DNA from: Paracyclopina nana
Taxonomy: Eukaryota > Arthropoda > Copepoda > Cyclopoida > Cyclopettidae
Direction of reading: 5' to 3'
Length of the DNA: 64,000 nt
Assembly (NCBI GenBank): GCA_019096065.1
Contig: JAGUCH010000001.1
Location: 14,322,001 to 14,386,000 of the forward strand
The stretch's first letter is position 1. Each line of letters begins with the position of its first letter. The position numbers were made by a program, and so were the translations under genes. This document shows, piece after piece, positions 38,045 to 49,327 of this stretch. The notes beneath the pieces are model-generated. The model made no database searches. It was not told where the DNA came from and saw nothing but the letters and a program-made list of their open reading frames with translations.

Positions 38045-41000
38045 AATCCTGCTTCGCTACATAGGAGAGCAGAAATGGCTGTTTCTCGGCCAGCCACTCC
38101 AGTAACTTTTCTTGCAAAGGCCAAAAAGGCCAGTTGTGCCAGAAAGGTCATGCTACCAGCTAACTTTTGCAGTAACCACTTTGACAAAAGTTACTTCTTG
38201 GCGCGGGTTTGAAATCGCACTTGAAGTTTTGCTTCGCTACATAGGAGAGCAGAAATGGCTGTTTCTTGGCCAGCCACTGCAGTAACTTTTCTTGCAAAGG
38301 CCCAAAAGGCCACTTGTGGCAGAAAGGTCATGCTACCAGCTAACTTTTGCTGTAACCATTTTGAAAAAAGTTACTTCTTGGCGCGGGTTTGTAATCGCTC
38401 TTGAAGTTTTGCTTCGCTACATACTGATTGAGTCATCAAAACCGGGTAAGCGCTATGGCCAATTCGGCCGGTTTATTTAGTGCAGCAGTGCAGCCAGCGC
38501 ATTGCGTTTCTCATGACTCAATCGGTAGGAGAGCAGAAATGGCTGTTTCTTGGCCAGCCACTGCAGTAACTTTTCTTGCAAAGGCCAAAAAGACCACTTG
38601 TGCCAGAAAGGTCATGCTACCAGCTAACTTTTGCAGTAACTACCTTGAAAAAAGTTACTTCTTGGCGCGGGTTTGAAATTGCACTTGAAGTTTTGCCTCG
38701 CTACATAGGAGAGCAGAAATGGCTGTTTCTTGGCCAGCCACTGCAGTAACTTTTCTTGCAAAGGTCAAAAAGGCCAGTTGTGCCAGAAAGGTCATGCTAC
38801 CAGCTAACTTTTGCAGTAACCACTTTGAAAAAAGTTACTTCTTGGCGTGGGTTTGAAATTGCACTTGAAGTTTTGCTTGCTACATAGGAGAGCAGAAATG
38901 GCTGTTTCTTGGCCAGCCACTGCAGTAACTTTTCTTGCAAAGGCCAAAAAGGCCACTTGTGCCAGAAAGGTCATGCTACCAGCTAACTTTTGCAGTAACC
39001 ACTTTGAAAAAGTTACTTCTTGGCGCGGGTTTGAAATTGCACTTGAAGTTTTGCTTTGCTACATAGGAGAGCAGAAATGGCTATTTCTTGGCCAGCCACT
39101 GCAGTAACTTTTCTTGCAAAGGCCAAAAAGGCCACTTGTGCCAGAAAGGTCATGCTACCAGCTAACTTTTGCAGTAACCACTTTGAAAAAAGTTACTTCT
39201 TGGCGCGGGTTTGAAATTGCACTTGAAGTTTTGCTTTGCTACATAGGAGAGCAGAAATGGCTGTTTCTTGGCCAGCCACTGCAGTAACTTTTCTTGCAAA
39301 GGCCCAAAAGGCCACTTGTGGCAGAAAGGTCATGCTACCAGCTAACTTTTGCAGTAACCATTTTGAAAAAGTTACTTCTTGGCGCGGGTTTAAAATCGCT
39401 CTTGAAGTTTTGCTTCGCTACATAGGAGAGCAGAAATGGCTGTTTCTTGGTCAGCCACTGCAGTAACTTTTCTTGCAAAGGCCAAAAAGGCCACTTGTGC
39501 CAGAAAGGTCATGCTACCAGCTAACTTTTGCAGTAACTACTTTGAAAAAAGTTACTTCTTGGCGCGGAGTTTGAAATTGCACTTGAAGTTTTGCTTCGCT
39601 ACATAGGAGAGCAGAAATGGCTGTTTCTTGGCCAGCCACTGCAGTAACTTTTCTTGCAAAGGTCAAAAAGGCCAGTTGTGCCAGAAAGGTCATGCTACCA
39701 GCTAACTTTTGCAGTAACCACTTTGAAAAAAGTTACTTCTTGGCGTGGGTTTGAAATTGCACTTGAAGTTTTGCTTCGCTACATAGGAGAGCAGAAATGG
39801 CTGTTTCTTGGCCAGCCACTGCAGTAACTTTTCTTGCAAAGGCCAAAAAGGCCACTTGTGCCAGAAAGGTCATGCTACCAGCTAACTTTTGCAGTAACCA
39901 CTTTGAAAAAGTTACTTCTTGGCGCGGGTTTGAAATTGCACTTGAAGTTTTGCTTTGCTACATAGGAGAGCAGAAATGGCTATTTCTTGGCCAGCCACTG
40001 CAGTAACTTTTCTTGCAAAGGCCAAAAAGGCCACTAGTGCCAGAAAGGTCATGCTACCAGCTAACTTTTGCAGTAACCACTTTGAAAAAAGTTACTTCTT
40101 GGCGCGGGTTTGAAATTGCACTTGAAGTTTTGCTTTGCTACATAGGAGAGCAGAAATGGCTGTTTCTTGGCCAGCCACTGCAGTAACTTTTCTTGCAAAG
40201 GCCCAAAAGGCCACTTGTGGCAGAAAGGTCATGCTACCAGCTAACTTTTGCAGTAACCATTTTGAAAAAAGTTACTTCTTGGCGCGGGTTTAAAATCGCT
40301 CTTGAAGTTTTGCTTCGCTACATAGGAGAGCAGAAATGGCTGTTTCTTGGTCAGCCACTGCAGTAACTTTTCTTGCAAAGGCCAAAAAGGCCACTTGTGC
40401 CAGAAAGGTCATGCTACCAGCTAACTTTGCAGTAACTACTTTGAAAAAAGTTACTTCTTGGCGCGGGTTTGAAATTGCACTTGAAGTTTTGCTTCGCTAC
40501 ATAGGAGAGCAGAAATGGCTGTTTCTTGGCCAGCCACTGCAGTAACTTTTCTTGCAAAGGCCAAAAAGGCCACTTGTGGCAGAAAGGTCATGCTACCAGC
40601 TAACTTTTGCAGTAACCACTTTGAAAAAGTTACTTCTTGGCGCGGGTTTGAAATTGCACTTGAAGTTTTGCTTCGCTACATAGGAGAGCAGAAATGGCTG
40701 TTTCTTGGCCAGCCACTGCAGTAACTTTTCTTGCAAAGGCCAAAAAGGCCACTTGTGCCAGAAAGGTCATGCTACCAGCTAACTTTTGCAGTAACCACTT
40801 TGAAAAAAGTTACTTCTTGGCGCGGGTTTGAAATCGCACTTGAAGTTTTGCTTCGCTACATAGGAGAGCAGAAATGGCTGTTTCTTGGCCAGCCACTGCC
40901 GTAACTTTTCTTGCAAAGGCCAAAAAGGCCACTTGTGCCAGAAAGGTCATGCTACCAGCTAACTTTTGCAGTAACCACTTTGAAAAAGTTACTTCTTGGC

Positions 41001-42490
41001 GCGGGTTTGAAATCGCACTTGAAGTTTTGCTTCGCTACATAGGAGAGCAGAAATGGCTGTTTCTTGGCCAGCCACTGCAGTAACTTTTCTTGCAAAGGCC
41101 AAAAAGGCCACTTGTGCCAGAAAGGTCATGCTACCAGCTAACTTTTGCAGTAACCACTTTGAAAAAAGTTACTTCTTGGCGGGTTTGAAATTGCACTTGA
41201 AGTTTTGCTTTGCTACATAGGAGAGCAGAAATGGCTGTTTCTTGGCCAGCCACTGCAGTAACTTTTCTTGCAAAGGCCCAAAAGGCCACTTGTGGCAGAA
41301 AGGTCATGCTACCAGCTAACTTTTGCAGTAACCATTTTGAAAAAAGTTACTTCTTGGCGCGGAGTTTAAAATCGCTCTTGAAGTTTTGCTTCGCTACATA
41401 GGAGAGCAGAAATGGCTGTTTCTTGGTCAGCCACTGCAGTAACTTTTCTTGCAAAGGCCAAAAAGGCCACTTGTGCCAGAAAGGTCATGCTACCAGCTAA
41501 CTTTTGCAGTAACTACTTTGAAAAAAGTTACTTCTTGGCGCGGGTTTGAAATTGCACTTGAAGTTTTGCCTCGCTACATAGGAGAGCAGAAATGGCTGTT
41601 TCTTGGCCAGCCACTGCAGTAACTTTTCTTGCAAAGGCCAAAAGGCCACTTGTGCCAGAAAGGTCATGCTACCAGCTAACTTTTGCAGTAACCACTTTGA
41701 AAAAGTTACTTCTTGGCGCGGGTTTGAAATTGCACTTGAAGTTTTGCTTCGCTACATAGGAGAGCAGAAATGGCTGTTTCTTGGCCAGCCACTGCAGTAA
41801 CTTTTCTTGCAAAGGCCAAAAAGGCCACTTGTGCCAGAAAGGTCATGCTACCAGCTAACTTTTGCAGTAACCACTTTGAAAAAAGTTACTTCTTGGCGCG
41901 GGTTTGAAATCGCACTTGAAGTTTTGCTTCGCTACATAGGAGAGCAGAAATGGCTGTTTCTTGGCCAGCCACTGCAGTAACTTTTCTTGCAAAGGCCAAA
42001 AAGGCCACTTGTGCCAGAAAGGTCATGCTACCAGCTAACTTTTGCAGTAACCACTTTGAAAAAGTTACTTCTTGGCGCGGGTTTGAAATCGCACTTGAAG
42101 TTTTGCTTCGCTACATAGGAGAGCAGAAATGGCTGTTTCTTGGCCAGCCACTGCAGTAACTTTTCTTGCAAAGGCCCAAAGGCCACTTGTGGCAGAAAGG
42201 TCATGCTACCAGCTAACTTTTGCAGTAACCACTTTGAAAAAGTTACTTTTTGGCGCGGGTTTGAAATCGCACTTGAAGTTTTGCTTCGCTACAAAGGAGA
42301 GCAGAAATGGCTGTTTCTTGGCCAGCCACTGCAGTAACTTTTCTTGCAAAGGCCAAAAAGACCACTTGTGCCAGAAAGGTCATGCTACCAGCTAACTTTT
42401 GCAGTAACCACTTTGAAAAAAGTTACTTCTTGGCGCGGGTTTGAAATCGCACTTGAAGTTTTGCTTCGCTACAAAGGAGAGCAGAAATGT
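38045..42490 (+). repeat. Main array of ~179-bp tandem repeat (~24 copies)
   Basis: Units of 179-180 bp start near TTCGCTACATAGGAGAGCAG and contain ATGGCTGTTTCTTGGCCAGC and GGTCATGCTACCAGCTAACT. Copies are highly similar. Blocks of about five units (~900 bp) recur: the variant CTTGGTCAGCC appears near 39451, 40351 and 41427. This shows a higher-order repeat. The array is interrupted by a small MITE at 38424-38525 and ends where another MITE is inserted (42493). Confidence 0.93.
38424..38525. mobile_element. 102-bp MITE inserted in a satellite monomer
   Basis: The monomer sequence GCTACATAGGAGAGC is split after TA. The insert has inverted ends CTGATTGAGTCAT and ATGACTCAATCGG and is followed by a second TA, so TA is the target-site duplication. 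The empty site is visible in every neighbouring monomer. Confidence 0.88.
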
Positions 42491-42492
42491 AA

Positions 42493-42642
42493 CAATACTG
42501 TCCTGATGACGAGTCCATATAGGGTTTTTCGCTCATGAGTAGTCAAATGAAAGATCACCGAGTGGCGAAGCCACGAGTGATCTGGAATTTTACTACGAAT
42601 GAGCGAAAAACCCTATATGGACGAGTCATCAGGACAGTATTG
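42493..42642. mobile_element. Palindromic MITE, ~150 bp, at the end of the array
   Basis: Near-perfect inverted arms of about 44 bp begin CAATACTGTCCTGATGAC and run to GGGTTTTTCGCTCAT. The core (GATCACCGAGTGGCGAAGCC) is itself palindromic and resembles the core of the element at 440-589. The insertion breaks a monomer just after GCAGAAATG. Confidence 0.82.
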
Positions 42643-43009
42643 ACATTTTTGTCAGCTTCGTGAGGGTTAAAAGTCCCAGAAGTACTGTTAAATGCTAAAA
42701 ATTTATTAATTTACCAATTAAATTGGCCTTAAAAACGATAGCTCGTTTGCAGGTAGAACTTTGCGGTCAATCGCGCGCGCGCATCTCCAGTAAGAGCTCA
42801 GCACTTGCAGGGTAACCAGATATTAGGAGGGATTTTTACTATTTAGCCAGAATGTTTCCTAAAAGCAACCAATCAACAAGTTTGAATAAAAACTGATTGA
42901 GAATGTTTCAGATATTTAATGTTCTTCATTAGGATTGATTTGGAAGGTTATCTTTGAACGCAATGTAATCTTATTTAAATCTGCCATCATAATTTTTAAA
43001 CTCAATGAG

Positions 43010-43078
43010 TTCTGATAGTACATTGGAAGAGTGCCGACCTTCCACTCAGCCGACCTAGGTTCGAATCCCAGTAAAACC
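43010..43078 (+). tRNA. tRNA-like sequence followed by T-run (pseudogene or SINE head)
   Basis: A perfect box B (GGTTCGAATCC) is preceded at tRNA-like spacing by a weak box A (TAGTACATTGGA). Soon after comes a T-run that could end Pol III transcription. The acceptor stem pairs at only about half its positions and no sound anticodon stem forms, so a functional tRNA is unlikely. Confidence 0.4.
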
Positions 43079-43114
43079 TTTTTTTTTAATTGAAGAAGAA
43101 CTCTCAAGTTGCCA

Positions 43115-43176
43115 ACCGTACAATAATGGATATTATTTCTTCACATGTGATGAAAAAAAGGTCATTATTGTACGGT
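43115..43176. repeat. Short hairpin with 14-bp arms
   Basis: ACCGTACAATAATG and CATTATTGTACGGT are inverted copies about 34 bp apart. This could be a tiny MITE or a structural hairpin next to the tRNA-like sequence. Confidence 0.6.
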
Positions 43177-43263
43177 AGATGCGAGCGCACGCCAAATCTC
43201 AGCAAAATACAAGGATTTTCGCTTCACTGCCGTATGTAGTGAACCCACCGCCAAGTTGACAAA

Positions 43264-43420
43264 AATGGCTGTTTCTTGGCCAGCCACTGCAGTAACTTTT
43301 CTTGCAAAGGCCAAAAAGGCCACTTGTGCCAGAATGGTCATGCTAGCAGCAGTAACCACTTTGAAAAAAGTTACTTCTTGGTGCGGGTTTGAAATTTCTT
43401 TTGAAGTTTTGATTAAAAGC
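43264..43420 (+). repeat. Single diverged ~179-bp repeat copy near the right end
   Basis: It carries ATGGCTGTTTCTTGGCCAGC and AAGTTACTTCTTGGTGCGGG, with a deletion in the middle (GCTAGCAGCAGTAACC). It is isolated from the main array by ~600 bp of other sequence, which includes the tRNA-like piece. Confidence 0.85.
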
Positions 43421-43490
43421 TCATGCTGGCAGAAGCCTTTTTTAAGCTTTTTTTGTATTCTATTGGTTTGTGCGGTATGGTGCCGGTTTT

Positions 43491-43670
43491 TGTGGGTCAG
43501 TGCGTGTCGATGCGTGTCGGTGCGGCTTGGTGCGGGTCAGTGCGGGTCGGTGCGGGTCGGTGCGGGTCGGTGCGGGTCGGTGCGGGTCGGTGCGGGTCGG
43601 TGCGGGTCGGTGCGGGTCGGTGCGGGTCGGTGCGGGTCGGTGCGGGTTGGTGCGGGTCGGTGCGGGTTTT
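43491..43670 (+). repeat. Right 10-bp repeat run (TGCGGGTCGG)n, ~18 copies
   Basis: Ten-base units, nearly perfect from 43531 to 43660. Frames through it give Cys/Gly/Arg/Val- or Pro/Thr-rich peptides that should not be read as genes. It is the inverse of the run at 36601-36710. Confidence 0.93.
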
Positions 43671-43674
43671 AGAC

Positions 43675-46600
43675 AACCCGTCAATCACTTTTTCCTGTTT
43701 GTTCTCTTCAACTTTTTAGAAGTGCACACAAATGCCAAGTCTAGGTGTCAAAATCAAAACGTTTGTGGGCCCAAGAAAGTTTTTTATAGCAAAGTTTACC
43801 AGCCCACGACAATTCTCACATGCTTTTAACGCTAGGAAATCGTCTTCTTTATTGGGAACATTGCTTACATAGCACGAGAGCTCAGCCGTTTTACAAACAA
43901 GTTGGCAGATATCAAAAACGCGGCCAAACTATCTTGATGCTATCCATACTTGGCTCAAGGTGCGTTTTTTCTGCATATCTAATATTGGGTGCGAGAGTGA
44001 CTCGATAAAATAAGTTTTTGCCGGATTCCAAGCACACTGAGGCTAATTAGCCCTATAAGCCCAGAAAAATGCCTGCTTTTATCAAATGCTATAAATCCTG
44101 CGTACAGACTGGGTAAAATTTTATTCCAACTTCCCTTCTACTGAGAATGATAAACGATTTCATTTTTATGCTTTTAAAACCATAAAAATGCTAGTTAGTG
44201 CTCATGCTCAGAGTCTCCCTGGATTGAAATTCAAAATGCATTAAGCACTCTACAGCACATACTAATGGCCACATTTTTTAGCTGCATACCCACAGTGCAT
44301 TTCTTGGACTCATCTTTTTATGACATTTTTGCTCTCGCACAGCTGCCGTCTGCTGGCCAAGCACAAAAAGGGGTCAAATCCTTAGATTTCTTCACTTGGT
44401 AATGGAGAATGATGTGGCCACTTATTTTCTTGGCTTCTTCTCTTCAGTACGTACGTATAAATGGCTGTCATGCCTTTTGGCACCATTTCCCCCGAGTTGA
44501 CTGTGAAAAAAAGCCGATATCATCAGTAGCAGTGGCATCTTTATAATCAGAAGTTTTGTCCCCTTCTGGATGGTGTATAGCACCACCCGTCTTCATGTCC
44601 CCACCAGCATCAATAAAACACACAACTAGAAGGTTGGTGGTTTTTTTTTTGTTAAGACAGAGACAAAGTGGGTAGGAAACATGGAACAATCAGATAATAT
44701 TTGAAGTATGCATATTGCCATATGTTGAGAAGTCTCGAGAGGATTTATTAAAAGCAAGCAAAATATGTTTTGGGTCTCACAGTCGCACCAATCGAAGTTT
44801 CGGGCTCATTTTTCTTCATGTCACCTCAGAATTCTTTTGACTTTTCGTGTTGCATTATAGCATTTCCTTTGAGCAATGTTTGCCATTTGTTTCTCGGTCA
44901 AAAGGCCAAATTTTGGCCAATCACCTCGGTTCCACGAACAACTTTGCTTTTCCACAAGCCATTTTGCAAAATATTACATCGTTTTCACATTATAAAACAT
45001 TAAAAACGACTAAAAGTGCATTTCAGGTGGTAACAACCAAAAAAACAAAGGAGCTTTTGGCTTGCCCCTGAGGGTGTGAAATATCTTGAGAAAGTGTTGC
45101 ATAAATAACCTCATTTTAGCATGCTAAATATTTGCCTTGAAAATTGGCGTGAAATTAAGGGTCAACGAAAAATCAACAAAGTGTTGAAAGGCGCGGATGG
45201 CACAGTGGGCGCAAAGCCCTGACCTTTTTGCATTTTTGACGACCTTTGAGAATGCCTAGAATTCCCACTGTGCTCGAATACATGTACAGCAGCAGCTTCT
45301 AACGAAGTTAAAGTTGCAGAAAACAATCGTGACTTGGCAAGTAAGTTCATACATATTGTTTATTCTACGAATTGGAACTCAAGTCTAAAAGGTCTCTCCC
45401 ATGCTCACACATCCAAGCAAGTTAGAAACAATTATTCAATTCCGGGCGTGAAAGAAAACAGTTTTACAGCAACTTGCAGTCAACGGCAGCAACATTAAGC
45501 TCACGCCAGACAGGGCAATCCACAGAGCAACGAGTTGGAGATTTTCGACCTTGTAAAACTGAGTAATTATGCTTTTTGCTTGGTGCCTGGGGAATTAGAG
45601 CAAAGTTCTCCTGGTAACTCCACTCAGTCATAGCGTTTGGTAAATAAACAGCGCGCAAGCTGGAGCTGTTTTTCCGTTTCAAGATAGCGCACGTCTTTTA
45701 TTTTATTTGGAGTGATTCATGAACGATTTTCGTAATTTGCATTTCTGATCCTTACAGGTAAGAGAAACGCATTTTGATAGCTTTTAAAAAAGCGGTTCAG
45801 TGTGAAACGTTGGTGGTGTTTACCGAGCCAATTATGACCCAGGGTCTTTTGCAACGGTGTTATTGGAGAGAATCAGCTCTGTGTTTAGTGGTACGTAGTA
45901 GTAGAGCAAAAAGTTTTTTACTGTGCCATTCCTCGTTAAAAGCCATGTGTCAAATACAGCCGCTTGGCAGGAAAGTAATGGACCCTCTTACTGTTCGTAA
46001 ACAGTCACTGTTCATTATTTCTTTCTTCCCTCTTCTTCTTTTCAAAAAGTTTCTTCTTTACATTTTTGCCACAAATTGACTGGATGGGTTAGAGAGGGAG
46101 CCCCATTTGAAAAATGGCCAATTTTGACTTATGAGCCAATAAAGCGCAGCACCTTATCCAAGGTTACGAAGGACCAGAGCTTCCAAAAAATAGGCAACTT
46201 GAAATTTTTTGAACAGTACACTGCAGTACTTTTTATTTGGCTTCAAATATCTTTTAAAGGCATGTTGACATTCAAATTTCAAAACAACATATAGTTCCAC
46301 CTGTTTTGTCTGGATTAGCTGCTCTGAAATGTCCAAAACAGCAGCTGTGAAGTCAAGGCAGTTCGAGAGGAAACCCTTAGCTAGCTTAGAATGACCCAGT
46401 TCATGCCTTATTCTGACATATTGGAGATTAAACACTTCTCACATGTCTCTGCAACATTGTAATACTTCCCTAATACTCATATCTCCCTTCCACAAGAAGG
46501 AATTGGAGTAGCATTTAGTGACAAACTAGCTCCTTGTTTTCTTGGCAAATTGGCAAGGCACTTACTTATTAATTCTTCTGTAACACAAATCAAAGCAGAG

Positions 46601-49327
46601 AATTTGCAAGATTTCTCACATCTGGTCTCCCTTCTAGAAATTAGCCTCTATAGGACTCTCTCGTGGGAGAGCTAAAAAAGGCAGACCAAGGAGCTATCAT
46701 CATTCGTTTAATCTGACATTTCTTATCAATCGTTTGCTAGTCTCTTGGAGCCAAACTCATACATTTTGAGATCGATTTCTGCATCAAAGTAGGTTGAGCT
46801 AGAGCAAAGCTAATCGAGTATAGACCAAGTTCACAGCTTGTATTGATTGCGAGCTCTTAGAAGGCGCGACCTCCCTTGAAGTGTCTGTGCTCCTGTTTCA
46901 TTTCAAGTCTTAGGTGTTGATTGGGGTCTTTCAAAATACTAGATAAATTGGGTCTGGTGGTAAAATTTCAGACTTGGACTAAGGCGTTGCAACTACCTCA
47001 AAAAAGCCCGCCTCTAATGCGTAGGTTGCCATAAAAACAAGAAGTTGACCGTCCTTAAATTACTTTGCGTTTTTGCTGCCATAAGAAATATGAGGAGTTG
47101 GCAATCAGACAATTGAAATGTGTGAATTCATATCAATTTGAATTTGCCTGAAAAATGACGTTTATGGCTTATGGCTGAGTTGCTATTGGGAGCATGCTGA
47201 TCCATTTGAGCTTCGGTCATTGATAAATTGAGCAGGATTAGGAAATAACCAAGGTTAAGAATTTCCGTTTCATGTTTCCAGCTTTTGAATGTAAGTTCAA
47301 AGAAAAATCTATACAAGTCTGTCCAAAAGACTTGGGAATTACTACAGAGCTCCAGGGGATTGGGTGTTCATTTTTTCCTGAAATGGACTTGTTGGGGCCG
47401 AAACATTGACTTTTCACATTCGTTCGAGTGACGTTGGTCAGTTGGCCACATCCAACAAAAGGGCGTTGATAAATTGGCCTGAAATGATGGCTTCCATCAG
47501 CGGAAGTAATTTTGGGCAGCTCTCTAAACCTCTTTAAAGAAAGCTGGACTTGAAGGCAAATCACAGCCAAGTACGAATCCATTGATGGAATAGTAATGAA
47601 TGATAGGCGGAATTCTCGTTCCTCTTAATAGTTTTATTATTCATAATATTGATGCATGAAAAAGAAAGGAATTCAGATGATGTTCTCAAAAATGTAACAA
47701 TTCGTAGTTGTTAGTTAGTAGGTAGCAGCGGCGATGTATCAGTCTTTCAGTGGTAATTCATTAGTCAGCTTTGTTGCTCCTTAATGTAGTTGAAGTAGTG
47801 AAAATCGTACAGAACTATTGTTGTTGCTATTGTTGGGCCGAAAACACGTCGTTCATGGCGTGGTACACAGTTTTGAAAACATTCGTCATTCCTAGTCACA
47901 AAGAAGTACGTAGCTTTGGAGGTTCTGAGGGCTAAAATTTAGAGGGACTACTTGTTTACACACCGGGATCTATTTCTTTGAACGGCTCTCGTGGCTGCGG
48001 CGGCAGCCAACAGTCGTGCCGGGTCGGCACGCACATACTGACTGAGCTTTGAGCTCCAGAATGCGCGCCCAATAGATAATTTTTCTCTCATGTTTGATAG
48101 ATTACAAGAAATTTGCCTCCATTTAGAATGGTAGTTGGGCAAACTAAAACCGTAGCAGTTATTGTTTCACAAGCATGATTTCGTGTCCTGACATCATCGG
48201 TAGATTCATTGCAATTGAGGGAGTGTAGATAAGAGTGTGGGCGGGAAAGGTCAACCAATAAAAGTTTAATTTTCTTCGGTCTTTGACCAATATCTTTGTT
48301 TTGCTGCCTTCTTTGATGGACTTGTACCTCACCGATTGGATCGGTTCACGCGCGCGCGCTCTCTCATAAAGTATATAATATGTTGATAGCATGGTAAGAG
48401 AATTATTATGTACATTCCTTTGAAAAAAGGCTTAACTGGGGCAGTTTGTGGACTCGTCGAGGTGGGCAGCTCTGCTTAGCAAATGAAAATTGGCAGCTGT
48501 CTTTTTTCAGCAATGCCTTTGGCAAATGATATTGATACTTGTTATGTATGTACACATGAAAATAGCTCGCATTCGCACAAGCATACTACACATGTGGAGA
48601 TGAAGAAGAAGCCAAATAGCATACTATTGCATCATCGCAATTAAGGAATTCAGAAAAAGAAGAAGGGCCACAGACGTGTACACTATTGAGGTAGAGCAAC
48701 AAAAAGTCAAGCCTTCCAATCATGCTCAGAACAAACAGGCTTATCGTGGGCAAGATTCAAAGAAGTAGTTTTCGCCCCCCCAAAAAAAGGCCAAAAAAGG
48801 GGAGTGGAGGGAGGGGCACAACATAAAATGGAAGTAGAATTGAGCAGAAAGAAAAGATGGTGATAATAATATTAGTTTGGGATACAATAAAGTGTTGAAT
48901 AAAATTCAGTCGATGATTTACCCGATTTACAGAGTACGATGTTGTTTTTTGTTGTCGTCGTCATGGCTTTCTTTTGTAACCCGCCTGGTCTTAGGTTAGC
49001 AATTGTTAAGCAACTTCTATGCATTGCGCGCCTGTTTTGAACAGAATCTTCACTGAGGTAGTAGCAGAGTTTTTGTCCGGAACAAGCCAAAAAAGGGGAG
49101 AAAATTGAGAATCGGGTTTTAGCAGTAGTAATATAGTTGTAGTGGTAGCATGTATATGGGGCTCAATCTTCAATTTGGGGATCGTTTCAGTCTTGCAGTT
49201 TCCTTCAGAGGTATACACAGACTTCATTCTCAAGTTGTAGAGCAATGACCGCGCGTCATCAGTCGTAGTAGTATATATAGTAGTTGTTGGGGTAGAGGAG
49301 GTCATCATGATCTTATTAGGCCTCGTG
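43675..49327. other. 5.6 kb without a recognised gene
   Basis: Open frames here are under 115 codons and lack domains (for example 47238-47582 -, 45464-45682 -). The right part (about 47.6-49.3 kb) is probably 3' UTR or downstream DNA of the BTB gene. A short Ala/Arg-rich minus-strand frame ending at 47948 is discussed as a possible alternative exon. Confidence 0.5.

Larger units (their letters stand above)
36587..43674. mobile_element. Foldback (FB-like) composite repeat element, ~7.1 kb
   Basis: The structure is mirrored about a centre near 37.9-38.0 kb. Left end: GTCTAAAA (36587-36594), a 10-bp repeat run, an A-rich spacer with CAAACCAAAAAA, then ~180-bp repeats. Right end, in inverse order and orientation: a ~180-bp repeat copy, a spacer with TTGGTTTGTG, a 10-bp repeat run, then TTTTAGAC (43667-43674). 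Long inverted arms made of tandem subrepeats are the hallmark of foldback transposons. No transposase ORF is seen. ORFs reading through the repeats (for example WPATAVTFLAKAKKA) are by-products of the repeat. No convincing target-site duplication was found. Confidence 0.65.

Noticed and set aside
36601-42490. CRISPR-like array of regularly spaced repeats
   Set aside because: There are no unique spacers between short direct repeats; the whole 179-bp unit is repeated. The window is clearly eukaryotic.
36901-42538. Many similar ~65-88-codon ORFs with WPATAVTFLAKAKKA-type sequence
   Set aside because: They are periodic read-through of the 179-bp satellite, appear in several frames, and are broken by one-base length changes between copies. 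They are not a gene family.
42493-42642. Hammerhead-ribozyme-like CTGATGA...GTCC motif in a MITE
   Set aside because: The conserved GAAA segment is missing on either strand, and the similarity lies in the inverted arms. It is likely chance.
43423-43719. Cys/Gly/Arg/Val-rich and Pro/Thr-rich repeat ORFs on both strands
   Set aside because: They are direct translations of the 10-bp repeat TGCGGGTCGG in different frames, with no start context or splice support.
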